64,000 bases of DNA from Rhodoplanes sp963724735 (GTDB lineage Bacteria; Pseudomonadota; Alphaproteobacteria; Rhizobiales; Xanthobacteraceae): assembly GCA_963724735.1 (NCBI GenBank), contig CAVRVX010000034.1:62001-126000 (forward strand). Reading direction: 5' to 3'. The position numbers were made by a program, and so were the translations under genes. Within the stretch, counting starts at the first letter, position 1. Every line of letters begins with the position of its first letter. The notes beneath the pieces were generated by a model, which did no database searches, had not been told where the DNA came from, and saw only the letters and a program-made list of their open reading frames with translations. This document shows, in pieces, positions 24,551 through 33,171 of this stretch.

Positions 24551-25276
24551 ATGGCGGCAGACGGGCTGGTGCGAGGAGAGGCGGTGCGCGTGCGCAGGCA
24601 GGCGGGGCCCGGCTGGCGGCTGTTGCTTCCCGTGCTGTCCGCGCTAGCTGTGGCGGGATTAGCGATTGGCTTTGTCGTCTATGCGCTGTCGCCGCGCTGG
24701 CCGGAGGCGGCGCCCGCAGCCGACGCTCCGCATCTGCCGATCGTCATCGCAGGCGAGACCTTCCATGTGCCGCCTGCGGCGATCCGGCAGAAGGTGCAGC
24801 GCCATCCGGGCCCGCAGGACCGGATCGACCTCGTCTACGCCTGGCCCTTGCTCACGCCGCCGCCCGCGCCGAGCGACGGAAAGACCGTCGCCACGCCGCC
24901 GGAACGGCTGTTCGTCAGCATCGCGCCGCGCGACGGGACAGCCGAACCGGCGGAGCGGCTGCGCACGATCTATTCTCGCTATACGGTCAAAGGGTCAGCG
25001 CTGGCGCAGGACGGACTCGCGCTGGTCGCGTTCCGCGCCGATACGCCCTACGCGGGCGAAGACCTGGTCTTCGACGAAAGCGCGCCGGAGCATTTCGTCG
25101 CGCGCTGCAGCCGGCCGACCGAGAAGCTCACCACCGGGTCCTGTCTGACAGAACGGTTCGTCGGGCAGGCGAATGTCATCATCCGCTTTCCGCGCGAGTG
25201 GCTCGCCGACTGGCGCGCCCTCGCGCACCGGCTCGATCGGCTGATCGCCGAACTCCACCCGAAGCCTCAGGGATGA
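24551..25276 (+). CDS. Single-pass membrane protein of unknown function
   Basis: Start at ATG 24551, preceded by GGAGG with five bases between. The 241 residues have a basic N terminus, one membrane segment (LLLPVLSALAVAGLAIGFVVYAL, about 24-46) and a soluble domain that should face the periplasm. The latter includes LPIVIAGETFHVPPAAIRQK, RIDLVYAWPLL and two cysteines (ARCSRP, GSCLTE). The arrangement resembles conserved hypothetical proteins of Hyphomicrobiales; I do not recognise a functional family. It is divergent from the gamma-carbonic anhydrase. Confidence 0.75.
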   Translation: MAADGLVRGEAVRVRRQAGPGWRLLLPVLSALAVAGLAIGFVVYALSPRWPEAAPAADAPHLPIVIAGETFHVPPAAIRQKVQRHPGPQDRIDLVYAWPLLTPPPAPSDGKTVATPPERLFVSIAPRDGTAEPAERLRTIYSRYTVKGSALAQDGLALVAFRADTPYAGEDLVFDESAPEHFVARCSRPTEKLTTGSCLTERFVGQANVIIRFPREWLADWRALAHRLDRLIAELHPKPQG

Positions 25277-25373
25277 GTCCCGGCTCGATCAGGTCGAATC
25301 GGAATTCGCTCTGCTTGTTCTTTGCTGATCGCATTTTCTGCGGCGAACCGGTTCCCACTTCGCCGGAAAATGC

Positions 25374-25583
25374 TCAATCGAGATCGGCGCCGAGGATCGC
25401 CATCTGAAAATTGTAGGATCGCTCTTCGTCCTCGTCGTCGACGAACATGACGCCGATGAACTCCTCGCCGATATAGACTTCGGCCGAGTCCTCCTTCTTC
25501 GGCCGCGGCACGACGCGTAGCCGCGCGTTGCCGAACAGGCGGCGCATATAGGCTTCCAGTTTCCTGATCTCGAGCGCGTCCAC
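25374..25583 (-). CDS. DUF3126 family protein
   Basis: A short 69-residue protein starting at the GTG at 25583, which has GGGAGGG upstream; the open frame to 25646 is less likely. The sequence DALEIRKLEAYMRRLFGNARLRVVPRPKKEDSAEVYIGEEFIGVMFVDDEDEERSYNFQMAIL corresponds to the DUF3126 family, restricted to alphaproteobacteria and without known function. It lies between a membrane protein and a hydrolase gene on the complementary strand and shows no obvious partner. Confidence 0.85.
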   Translation of the reverse strand: MDALEIRKLEAYMRRLFGNARLRVVPRPKKEDSAEVYIGEEFIGVMFVDDEDEERSYNFQMAILGADLD

Positions 25584-25703
25584 AGCGGTCCCTCCCGGCC
25601 AATTCACCGCCCCCGAGTATACCGTTCCTGGCGGACAAAGCATCACAGCCTGAGGCGGCAGAGCAACATGGCCGGGACCGACCGCCGCGCGCCGTCTGTC
25701 CGG

Positions 25704-26456
25704 CTAAGGCCGCTCGCCCAGAAATTGCAGGACCGCCCGCTTGAACACGTTGTCGCCCACCGCGCGCATGTGATCGCGGCGCGGAATGTCGACCGCCTGT
25801 GCGCCCGGGATCAGGGCCGCGAGATCGTGCGCGGAGCCCGCGATCTCATCCTTGGTCCCGACCGCGACCAGGAGAGGAACGCCGATCCGCGCCGCCTCGG
25901 CGCGCGTGAGACTTTGCCGCGAGCCGCGGATGCATGCGGCGAGCGCGGCGCGGTCGGAGCCCGTTTCGTCGGCGAATTCGCGAAAGATGCGGGCCTGCCG
26001 ATCGGGCACGTCGGCGGCCGCGGGGGCCTCCAGCGCTTCGGCGATGCCCTCGGGGAGGCCGACCCCCTCGATCAACCGCATGCCGAGGCCGCCGAGGATC
26101 GCCGAGCGCACCCGTTCGGGATCGGCGAGCGCAAGGAAAGCCGCAATGCGCGCCCCCATCGAATAGCCAAGAATGTCCGCCCAGCCGAGCCCCAGGTGGT
26201 CGAGCAGCCCGCGCACGTCCTCGGCCATGAGCGAGGTGTGGTAGCGGGTCGGATCGTAGAATTTGGTGGACGCGCCGTGGCCGCGCATGTCGGCCGCTAT
26301 CACCCGCCGGCGCGCGCGCTTGAGGGTGGCGACCCAGCGCGTCGCCACCCAGTTGACCTCCTTGTTGGAGGCAAACCCGTGCACCAGCACGATCGGCTCG
26401 CCCTCCCCCTCATCGAAAAAGGCGATCTCCACGTCGTCGTGGCGGAAGCTGGGCAT
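25704..26456 (-). CDS. Alpha/beta-fold hydrolase
   Basis: 250 residues with the oxyanion segment IVLVHGFASN (about 22-31), the nucleophile elbow GYSMGA (serine near residue 98), a late acid in VAVGTKDEIAGS, and the catalytic histidine in RRDHMRAV. The fold and length are those of small esterase or C-C hydrolases of the alpha/beta family. The substrate cannot be told. It has no signal peptide and is probably cytosolic. Confidence 0.9.
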   Translation of the reverse strand: MPSFRHDDVEIAFFDEGEGEPIVLVHGFASNKEVNWVATRWVATLKRARRRVIAADMRGHGASTKFYDPTRYHTSLMAEDVRGLLDHLGLGWADILGYSMGARIAAFLALADPERVRSAILGGLGMRLIEGVGLPEGIAEALEAPAAADVPDRQARIFREFADETGSDRAALAACIRGSRQSLTRAEAARIGVPLLVAVGTKDEIAGSAHDLAALIPGAQAVDIPRRDHMRAVGDNVFKRAVLQFLGERP

Positions 26457-26566
26457 GGGCGGCGGGGGCTTTCGCGGGGACGATCAAAATTCCAACGCTG
26501 TCATAACGATTTTGCTGCAAATGTTCTATTTGGAAATGAACAAGGCAAGCGCCGGAAAACAACGGC

Positions 26567-27703
26567 TCAGCTTGCCACGGCGAGTCGCGCCCGGCGCTTC
26601 TTGCGCCAGGCGAGCCAACGGCGGGTCAGGCGTTCGGTCAAGCCCTTGGCCGCAGCGCAGAAGCCGAGGACGGCGAGCAGCCCGCTCCACGCCCAGCCCG
26701 CGAGCGTCATGACCGCGGTGGTGAGGGCGATCGCCGCCCGCCCGCCGAGTTTTAAGATCGCCCGCGTCTTGCTTCCCTTCGCCTCGGCGACCCGCGCGAC
26801 GCGCGCCATGTCCTTCGGCTCCTTGGCGATCGCAAGCCCGTCCATGGCGGCGCGGGCGCCCGATTTCGCCTGGACGCGACCGGTGTCCTCCAGCAGCCGC
26901 ACCAGGCCACCCGCCCGTTCGAGTTTCACCGCGTCGCGCGCAACGCGCACCGCCGTCGCCGGCTGCGCCAAGGATACCGGCGAAACCGCCCTCCTCAGCG
27001 CAGAAAGGTCGACCGCTTCGCGCAAGGCATGTCCGGCCGCCGCGGCAAGCGGCGCGCTCAACCGTCCCGCCTTGCGCGCGCCTTTGACGAGCGACACGCC
27101 GATGCGCGCCGGGACGCTCGCCCCGAGCAGGGCGTAAGTCCCGGCCGTGACCGCAAGGCCGACGCAGGCAAGGCCGAGCACCAGCTCATCCGCCTGTTCG
27201 CCGGAGGCGAGCCGGCTGCCCTCGCGCACTGCATCGCGGATGTCGCCGAACGCCATCAGATCGCCGACGGCGGTCCCGGCGAAGCCGACCGCGTCCTCCG
27301 GTTCGCCGGTGACAAAGCCGTGCGCGAAACTGCCTGCCGCCCGCGCCGAACGCGCCGTGGTCGAGTTCGTCGCTTCGATCCGCTGCGCCAGATCGGGATC
27401 GACGGCGATCCCCTGCGCGCGGGCCAGATCAACGAAGCTCGCGGCCAGTTCCGGATCGTCGGCGGTGAGCGCCGCCTCGATTTCGCGGTGCGCGACGGCG
27501 GGATTGAGTGATCGACCGACCAAGCGGTCGGCGAGCGCGACCGGATCGTCCCGGTGGAACAAGAGATACGCGGCATCGATCGCGCGCGGGCCGAGCAGCG
27601 CGACCGCGCCCGCCAGCGCCATTGCGGCGGCCAACACAACCGCCACACTCGCCCCGGCGTCGCGCCGACCGCCCCAAACCCACGGCAGCCCTAGGAATTT
27701 CAT
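26567..27703 (-). CDS. Alanine-rich membrane protein of unknown function
   Basis: Start at ATG 27703. The 378 residues have an N-terminal membrane segment (ASVAVVLAAAMALAGAVALL), a long alanine-rich soluble region with helical character, and a C-terminal pair of hydrophobic segments (AAIALTTAVMTLAGWAWSGLLAVLGFCAA) followed by a very basic tail (LTRRWLAWRKKRRARL). I do not recognise the family. It is divergent from the zf-CHCC gene with about 70 bases between starts. Confidence 0.7.
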   Translation of the reverse strand: MKFLGLPWVWGGRRDAGASVAVVLAAAMALAGAVALLGPRAIDAAYLLFHRDDPVALADRLVGRSLNPAVAHREIEAALTADDPELAASFVDLARAQGIAVDPDLAQRIEATNSTTARSARAAGSFAHGFVTGEPEDAVGFAGTAVGDLMAFGDIRDAVREGSRLASGEQADELVLGLACVGLAVTAGTYALLGASVPARIGVSLVKGARKAGRLSAPLAAAAGHALREAVDLSALRRAVSPVSLAQPATAVRVARDAVKLERAGGLVRLLEDTGRVQAKSGARAAMDGLAIAKEPKDMARVARVAEAKGSKTRAILKLGGRAAIALTTAVMTLAGWAWSGLLAVLGFCAAAKGLTERLTRRWLAWRKKRRARLAVAS

Positions 27704-27772
27704 CGCTCGCCCGCTATGGTCGCGCCGGCATTGGCCGTTGATGGTGATTAACGCTCGTGAGAAGATCGTGTC

Positions 27773-28021
27773 ATGACGGAAAGCGTGGTTCCCCACTTTC
27801 ACAACGATCTCGGCGTTCCGGTGATCGAGATCGGCGCCCAGCGCTTCATGTGCATCGGCGCGCTGCCGCCCTTCGATCACCCGCACATCTTCCTGGATAT
27901 GGGGAGCGACCACGAGATTGTCTGCCCCTATTGCTCGACGCTGTATCGGCACGATCCAAAGCTGGAGGCGTTCGAAGCGCGCCCGCCCGAATGCGCCCTG
28001 CGCGAGGCGAGTGCGGCCTGA
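27773..28021 (+). CDS. zf-CHCC zinc-finger domain protein (NDUFS6-like)
   Basis: 82 residues. The zinc site is in the C-terminal half: HPHIFLDMGSDHEIVCPYCS, giving a Cys/His ligand set with CPYC. The domain is shared with mitochondrial complex I subunit NDUFS6, and free-standing copies are common in alphaproteobacteria. A role in complex I assembly is suggested by homology only. It is followed 24 bases later by a flavin monooxygenase gene and is probably cotranscribed with it. Confidence 0.88.
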   Translation: MTESVVPHFHNDLGVPVIEIGAQRFMCIGALPPFDHPHIFLDMGSDHEIVCPYCSTLYRHDPKLEAFEARPPECALREASAA

Positions 28022-28045
28022 TCAAGCCTAGGCGTTCCTCGTGTC

Positions 28046-29263
28046 GTGGCATCCTCACGGACCATCATCATCGCGGGCGCCGGCATCGGCGGCCTGACGG
28101 CGGCGCTTGCACTCGCGCGCCGCGGGCTGCGCGTCCGCGTGCTGGAACAGGCGACGAGGCTCGAGGAAACCGGGGCCGGACTACAGCTCTCCCCCAACGC
28201 AACGCGGGTCTTAATCGCGCTCGGCCTCGAAGAGCGACTTCGCCCGCGCCTCGTCGCGCCTGAGGTCATCCGCGTCCGCAGGGCGGCTGACGGGCAGGAC
28301 TTGGCGCGCCTGCCGGTGGGCCGCGCGATGCAATATTACGGCGCGCCCTACTGGGTCATGCATCGCGGCGACCTGCAAGCGGCGCTGCTCGCCGCGGTCA
28401 ACGATCATGCCGACATCGAGATCGAGCTGGGCAAGCGGGTGCAGATATTCGGCCCGCATCCGAAGGGCCTTTCGGTCGGCTATCTCCGCAACGCGAACAC
28501 GGAAGACACGACCAGCACAGCCCTCGTGGGCGCCGACGGGCTGTGGTCGGCGACCCGCGCATGCCTGGGAGAGGCGGCGACGCCGCAACCCGCCGGTCGC
28601 ACCGCCTGGCGCGCCCTCGTGCCTGCCGAGGCCGTCGCACCCGAGTTGCGCGAGCCCGTCGTGCATCTGTGGGTCGGACCGGACGGTCACATCGTCCATT
28701 ATCCCGTCCGGGCCGGCCGCGCGATCAATATCGTCGCGATCACGACCGATACGTGGAGCGGGATCGGCTGGAGCACGCAAAGCGATCGGAATGACCTGAT
28801 GGCGCGCTTTCCCGACAAGGATTGGGCGCAACCGGCGCGCGCGCTGCTCGCCATTCCCAGGCAATGGCTCAAATGGGCGCTTTACTTCTGCGCTCCGCTG
28901 CATCGCTGGGGTCGCGGCCCGACGACCTTGTTGGGCGACGCGGCCCACCCGATGCTACCGTTCCTCGCGCAAGGCGCGGCCATGGCGATCGAGGACGCAG
29001 CCGTGCTTGCGCATGCGCTCACCTCTGTACCAGACGGCAGCATCGCCGCCGCCATGCGGTCCTACGAGAAACAACGCCACGCGCGCACCGCGCAGGTGCA
29101 GGCGTCCGCGCGCGCCAATGACCGCGTCTACCATCTCGGCGGGGTCGCCGGCCTGCTCCGCGATCTCGCGTTACGGACCGTGCTGGGCGGGGAGCTCCTG
29201 CTCAGCCGCTATGACTGGATCTACGACTGGCGCCCGCCCGGACGCGCCGCGCTTGCCCTGTAA
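28046..29263 (+). CDS. FAD-dependent aromatic-ring-type monooxygenase (UbiH/salicylate hydroxylase-like)
   Basis: 405 residues starting at a GTG. The FAD-binding GxGxxG motif is IIIAGAGIGGLTAALAL (about 7-23), the DG motif is LVGADGLWSATR, and the second FAD motif is LLGDAAHPMLPFLAQGAAMAIEDA. These place it in the flavoprotein para-hydroxybenzoate-hydroxylase class, close to salicylate hydroxylase-like enzymes, which hydroxylate aromatic acids with NAD(P)H and oxygen in the cytosol. No pathway partners lie nearby, so the substrate is unknown. Confidence 0.9.
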   Translation: MASSRTIIIAGAGIGGLTAALALARRGLRVRVLEQATRLEETGAGLQLSPNATRVLIALGLEERLRPRLVAPEVIRVRRAADGQDLARLPVGRAMQYYGAPYWVMHRGDLQAALLAAVNDHADIEIELGKRVQIFGPHPKGLSVGYLRNANTEDTTSTALVGADGLWSATRACLGEAATPQPAGRTAWRALVPAEAVAPELREPVVHLWVGPDGHIVHYPVRAGRAINIVAITTDTWSGIGWSTQSDRNDLMARFPDKDWAQPARALLAIPRQWLKWALYFCAPLHRWGRGPTTLLGDAAHPMLPFLAQGAAMAIEDAAVLAHALTSVPDGSIAAAMRSYEKQRHARTAQVQASARANDRVYHLGGVAGLLRDLALRTVLGGELLLSRYDWIYDWRPPGRAALAL

Positions 29264-29319
29264 GTATCAGGGCCGGGTGTGCGCTAGCGGCGCTCACGAT
29301 CGCCCGGCAATTGCGGAGC

Positions 29320-29808
29320 TCACCCGACCGCCCTCCAGGTTCCGTCCGGATCGCGGCAGGCGGTGCCGCGCGCCGCCTGCGGCGTGCCGTCGATGTAAAT
29401 GGTGTGCGTGAAGGGGCGGCATTGCACGCCGCCCTGGTCGTAGGCCGGGCCAGGGACGATCGTGCCGTAGCGGCCGGAATTGGGGTTGCGCCAAGTCCTC
29501 GGCGTGCCCGAGCGTCCGCTTTCGAGCGCCGCCATTTGCGCTTCGTAGGCGAGCCGGCGGTCCTCGTCATCGAGCGCGGCCCCGATGCGGTTGCCGATCA
29601 ACCCGCCGATCGCGGCGCCCGCGACGCTCGCCGCGACGCGCGCTCCGGTGTTGCCGCCGACCGTCGAGCCGACCGCCGCGCCCGTCAGCGCCCCGATCAG
29701 CGTGCCGGTATTCTCGCGCGGCCCCGTGCCGGTCACCGGATCGCCGGCGCAGCCCGCGAGCGCGAAGGCGGCAAACCCGATCGTCGCCAGGGTGATCTTC
29801 GAAAGCAT
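29320..29808 (-). CDS. Glycine-zipper surface lipoprotein (17 kDa antigen-like)
   Basis: Start at ATG 29808 after a GGGGAGGGG run. The 162 residues begin with a lipoprotein signal (KITLATIGFAAFALAGC, acylated Cys near residue 19), then a glycine-zipper stretch (GTLIGALTGAAVGSTVGG and VAGAAIGGLIGNRIG) and a small C-terminal domain (YGTIVPGPAYDQGGVQCRPFTHTIYIDG, ending in TACRDPDGTWRAV) typical of the rickettsial 17-kDa surface antigen family. It should be an outer-membrane lipoprotein. It converges with the monooxygenase gene. Confidence 0.9.
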   Translation of the reverse strand: MLSKITLATIGFAAFALAGCAGDPVTGTGPRENTGTLIGALTGAAVGSTVGGNTGARVAASVAGAAIGGLIGNRIGAALDDEDRRLAYEAQMAALESGRSGTPRTWRNPNSGRYGTIVPGPAYDQGGVQCRPFTHTIYIDGTPQAARGTACRDPDGTWRAVG

Positions 29809-29919
29809 GAGCCCCTCCCCCGCAGCGGCAAAAGACCGACACGCCTTGCCGTCGATCCTGCGCCCGCACCGCCCCACAATGAGGCGAAGAATGGGGCAAA
29901 ACTAGGCCCCTGCCACGAC

Positions 29920-31326
29920 TTAGGAGGCGGCCGGCCCCCGGAGCGGCTGCTCCGAGCCGGGAAGAACAAGCTCGGCGCGCAGGCCGCCGAGCGGCGCGGT
30001 GGAAAGATTGAGGCTGCCGCCGTAAAGCGCGGCCAGTTCCTGTACGATCGAGAGGCCGAGGCCCGAGCCCGGCTTCGTCTCGTCGAGCCTTTGGCCGCGG
30101 TGAGCGACCCGCTCGCGCTCCGCCGGCGACAGGCCCGGGCCGTCATCGTCGATGACGATGCGAACCGCGGGCGCCCGCCCCCTCTCGGCGCGGGTCTCCA
30201 ATTCCACCGTGATCGAAACGCGCGAGGCGGCCCATTTGCAGGCATTGTCGACCAGATTGCCGACCATTTCCTCGAGGTCCTGGCGTTCGCCCAGGAAGCG
30301 GACCGTCTCCGGCGCATCGACATCGACCAGGACGCCGCGGTCGTGATGGAGCTTCTCCATCATGCGGGCGAGCGCTGTCACCACCGGCGCGACCTCGGTC
30401 ACCACGCCGACCACGGTGAGCCGGGCGGCGAACCGCGCGCGCTCCAGGTGGCGCGTGACCTGATCGCGCATGATGTTGGCCTGCTGACGCATCTTGGCGG
30501 CGAACGGCTCGTCGGCATGCGCGGCCGCCTCGTTGACGATCACCGAGAGCGGCGTTTTCAGCGCATGCGCGAGGTTGCCGACATGCGTGCGCGCCCGCTC
30601 GACCACCTGGCGGTTCGCCTCGATCAATTCGTTCGTCTCGCGCGCGAGCGGCTCGATCTCGACCGGGAACTGGCCTTCGAGGCGCTCCGCCCGGCCGGCG
30701 CGGATCGCGGCCAGGCCTTCGGATATGCGCTTGAGCGGAGCCAATCCGAACCGAACCTGGAACATGGTGATGAGCAGCAGCACGGCGGCGAGCATGATGA
30801 AGGTGATCGCCAGCGTATGGTTGAAGGCGCGCAGCTCTTCCTCGATTTCCTGCGGGTCGCCCGCGACCGAGACGAGATACTTGCCCTCCTCGCCGAGATC
30901 GACGGTGCGTTCGACCAGGCGCAGGCGTTGATCTTCCGGCCCGTCGACATAGGCGCGACGGGTTCCGTCCGTGGAGGGCCGCACCTGCTGGTCGGCGAGA
31001 TGCGGCAGCGTGCCGTCCCAGAGCGAGCGCGACACGCGCGTTTCGGGCTTGGGCGCATTGAGGCGGGTGATCTGCCAGTACCAGCCGGAGAGCGGAAGCT
31101 CGAACAGCGGTTCGCCGAGCGACACCGGAGCGCGCTCGCCGCCTTCTTCGGGCGCGGCGACGGCGGCGACCAGCGTGCGCAGATAAACGCCGAGACGGCC
31201 GTCGAAGGAGCGTTCGACCGCCTCCTGATAGAGGGAGGAAAGGCTAACGCCGGTCGCCAGGAGGATGACGACGGTCCAGGTGGTCGCCGAGAGGAAAAGC
31301 CGAAACGCGAGGGAATTGGTGCGCAT
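29920..31326 (-). CDS. feuQ: Sensor histidine kinase, FeuQ/PhoQ-like
   Basis: 468 residues from ATG 31326. Two membrane segments (FLSATTWTVVILLATGVSLSSLY and LAITFIMLAAVLLLITMFQ) flank a periplasmic sensor of about 140 residues. HAMP follows, then the phospho-acceptor helix VGNLAHALKTPLSVIVNEA, the N box NLVDNACKWA, and the ATP-lid boxes DDGPGL and GSGLGLSIVQE. The HALKTPL form of the H box is characteristic of PhoQ and the rhizobial FeuQ. FeuQ with FeuP controls envelope functions such as cyclic glucan export in Sinorhizobium. It follows the regulator by four bases. The gene symbol is by homology and context. Confidence 0.85.
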   Translation of the reverse strand: MRTNSLAFRLFLSATTWTVVILLATGVSLSSLYQEAVERSFDGRLGVYLRTLVAAVAAPEEGGERAPVSLGEPLFELPLSGWYWQITRLNAPKPETRVSRSLWDGTLPHLADQQVRPSTDGTRRAYVDGPEDQRLRLVERTVDLGEEGKYLVSVAGDPQEIEEELRAFNHTLAITFIMLAAVLLLITMFQVRFGLAPLKRISEGLAAIRAGRAERLEGQFPVEIEPLARETNELIEANRQVVERARTHVGNLAHALKTPLSVIVNEAAAHADEPFAAKMRQQANIMRDQVTRHLERARFAARLTVVGVVTEVAPVVTALARMMEKLHHDRGVLVDVDAPETVRFLGERQDLEEMVGNLVDNACKWAASRVSITVELETRAERGRAPAVRIVIDDDGPGLSPAERERVAHRGQRLDETKPGSGLGLSIVQELAALYGGSLNLSTAPLGGLRAELVLPGSEQPLRGPAAS

Positions 31327-31330
31327 ACGC

Positions 31331-32002
31331 TCAGCGGGCGTCGCTGGGCGGAGTGAGCAGATAGCCAAGCCCGCGCACGGTTTGGATGACCTCGACCCCG
31401 AGCTTCTTGCGGATGCGGCCGACGAACACCTCGATGGTGTTCGAGTCGCGGTCGAAGTCCTGGTCGTAAAGATGCTCGACCAGCTCGGTGCGGGAGACCA
31501 CGCGCCCGGTATGGTGCATGAGGTAGGAAAGGAGGCGGTATTCGTGGGAGGTGAGGCGCACCGGAACGCCGTCCACGGTGACGCGGCCCGTGCGCGAGTC
31601 GAGTCGCACCGGCCCGCACAGAAACTCGCTCTTGGCGTGGCCAACCGAGCGGCGCAACAGCGCGCGGATGCGCGCCAGCACCTCCTCGAGATGGAACGGC
31701 TTGGCTACGTAGTCGTCGGCGCCGGCGTCGAAGCCCTGCACCTTGTCGCTCCAGCGGTCGCGGGCGGTGAGGAGAAGGACCGGCATCGCCCGCCCGGAGC
31801 GTCGCCAGGCTTCCAGCACGGAAATCCCATCGAGCTTGGGCAGTCCGATGTCGAGGATCACCGCGTCGTAGGGTTCGGTTTCGCCGAGATAATGCGCCTC
31901 TTCGCCATCGAAGGCGCGGTCGACCACGTAACCGGCGTCGGTCAGCGCGGTGGCGAGCTGGCGATTGAGATCCGGATCGTCCTCGACGACGAGGAGACGC
32001 AT
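31331..32002 (-). CDS. feuP: OmpR-type response regulator, FeuP/PhoP-like
   Basis: 223 residues from ATG 32002. Receiver domain with acidic pair EDD (7-9), phospho-acceptor Asp51 in AVILDIGLP, Thr and Lys in LLTARD and VAKPFH; then a winged-helix DNA-binding domain (LTSHEYRLLSYLMHHTGRVVSR, IEVFVGRIRKKLG, RGLGYLL). It is placed between a PepSY-like small protein (10 bases upstream) and the FeuQ-like kinase (four bases downstream), so the three are almost certainly one operon. Confidence 0.93.
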   Translation of the reverse strand: MRLLVVEDDPDLNRQLATALTDAGYVVDRAFDGEEAHYLGETEPYDAVILDIGLPKLDGISVLEAWRRSGRAMPVLLLTARDRWSDKVQGFDAGADDYVAKPFHLEEVLARIRALLRRSVGHAKSEFLCGPVRLDSRTGRVTVDGVPVRLTSHEYRLLSYLMHHTGRVVSRTELVEHLYDQDFDRDSNTIEVFVGRIRKKLGVEVIQTVRGLGYLLTPPSDAR

Positions 32003-32012
32003 GGCAACGTCC

Positions 32013-32462
32013 TTAATGTGGCGCGCCGATGGGTACGCCGGAGCCGGCGTCAACGGCCACACGCACCACTTTGCCACCACGCGCCAGCACTGTCAGCAGG
32101 TAGACGAGCCGCCCATCCCGCTCGCACAGGCGGGCATGCAGGATGTCGTCGCCGCGGCCCCGCGCAGCCCGCACCGCCCGGACGGCCTTGGCCAGGGGAA
32201 CCACCGTCCGGGCGGCGATGCGGGCCCGCTGCTCCTGGCGCGACAGGCAGTGGCCCGCGGCGCCATCGCCGACGGCTGCGTTCGCGGCGGCGGTCTCGCC
32301 GCCATGGGACAAATCAGTGATTTCCGCCGCGTCGGCCGCAGGCACGCGCACCAGGCAGAGCGCCGCGAACGCCAGGGCCACAACGAGAGAGGCGATGCCC
32401 AGGCTATCGATGGTCCAATGGTGCGCGCTCGGCCCGATGGCCGGCTCGGCTTCGGAACGCAT
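32013..32462 (-). CDS. Small exported PepSY-like protein upstream of feuPQ
   Basis: 149 residues from ATG 32462; an open extension to 32570 is less likely. A hydrophobic stretch (LGIASLVVALAFAALCLVRVPAADA) acts as signal or anchor. The C-terminal 75 residues (LSRQEQRARIAARTVVPLAKAVRAVRAA ... DILHARLCERDGRLVYLLTVLARGGKVVRVAVDAGSG) have the helix-strand-strand pattern of a PepSY domain. PepSY proteins are often periplasmic inhibitors or sensors next to two-component systems. In Sinorhizobium the small periplasmic FeuN, encoded upstream of feuPQ, inhibits that pair; this gene holds the same place. The equivalence is inference. Confidence 0.75.
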   Translation of the reverse strand: MRSEAEPAIGPSAHHWTIDSLGIASLVVALAFAALCLVRVPAADAAEITDLSHGGETAAANAAVGDGAAGHCLSRQEQRARIAARTVVPLAKAVRAVRAARGRGDDILHARLCERDGRLVYLLTVLARGGKVVRVAVDAGSGVPIGAPH

Positions 32463-32834
32463 GATTGGCGGGACAAAGTCAGGAGAGACACGGATACACG
32501 CATTACGCGCGCCGCCGCGCGCAACCGCGGAACGAATTCCAGGAGTCGTATAAAGAGGCGCCGCACTCATTCAACGACCGTAACGCGCCAGGCGCCGAAT
32601 CGGCCTGGCTCGATGGACCCTCTAGCCCGCCTCCGCGTCAAGACTGCGGCGGGACCGAGGACGATCGGCGCAATGACAGGGCAAGGCGAGCTGTGTCACT
32701 GCGGCGCAAGCACTCCACGATCGGGCCGCTACAACAGACTGGTAGATAGGTCGATACCAGGGATTCGAATAGCCCTATCCACGATCATCGCGTGCGATTC
32801 CGGATAGCTTCGGCATGCTTCCGCAGGGAGATCG
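32463..32834. other. Intergenic region between the feuPQ operon and the phage-like remnant
   Basis: About 370 bases with no supportable gene. It contains the presumed promoter of the PepSY-feuP-feuQ operon and the right edge of the phage-like remnant. A GATTCGAAT near 32761 resembles a tRNA T-loop, but no acceptor or anticodon arms can be formed around it, so no att site at a tRNA is claimed. Confidence 0.5.
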
Positions 32835-33083
32835 TCAGCACGGCCTGTTCTCGAAACAGCGCAGGTTCTCGATCCGTTGCTCGATCGAGCGAAGGCGCTC
32901 ATCGTGGGCGAGCTGTTTCGACGCCACGTCGGTGAGCCGTGACAGCTCCTTCTGCATGTAGTCGAGCTTCACATCCATCACCGTCATACGGGTCGACCAC
33001 CGCCAGAGCCCGCTCAGCAATCCGGCCATCAAGAGGACGAACTGGATTGCGCTCGCGACGGAGACTGTCCAATCGAAGGTCAT
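32835..33083 (-). CDS. Small phage-type membrane protein with coiled coil
   Basis: 82 residues from ATG 33083. One membrane segment (TVSVASAIQFVLLMAGLLSGLW) is followed by a heptad-rich helix (MDVKLDYMQKELSRLTDVASKQLAHDERLRSIEQRIENL) and a short cysteine-containing tail. This topology is common among small proteins at the end of phage lysis cassettes (XhlA- or spanin-like). It is the last gene of the leftward phage-like block, after holin and endolysin. No firm family assignment. Confidence 0.65.
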   Translation of the reverse strand: MTFDWTVSVASAIQFVLLMAGLLSGLWRWSTRMTVMDVKLDYMQKELSRLTDVASKQLAHDERLRSIEQRIENLRCFENRPC

Positions 33084-33171
33084 CGCGTCATTCCATGAAA
33101 ATGCAAACTTTGAGATTGGCCGCACGCTGCAAATGGAACAGCCGGGTTTGGAGCTTTCGGGTTGGGTAGAG

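Noticed and set aside
29311..31356. Rightward open frame of about 680 codons opposite the lipoprotein and the FeuQ-like kinase
   Set aside because: Shadow of the kinase gene; Arg/Asp/Ala-rich without motifs.
32740..32810. GATTCGAAT resembling a tRNA T-loop at the edge of the phage remnant
   Set aside because: The flanking bases do not form a five-base-pair T stem, and no anticodon or acceptor arms can be drawn.
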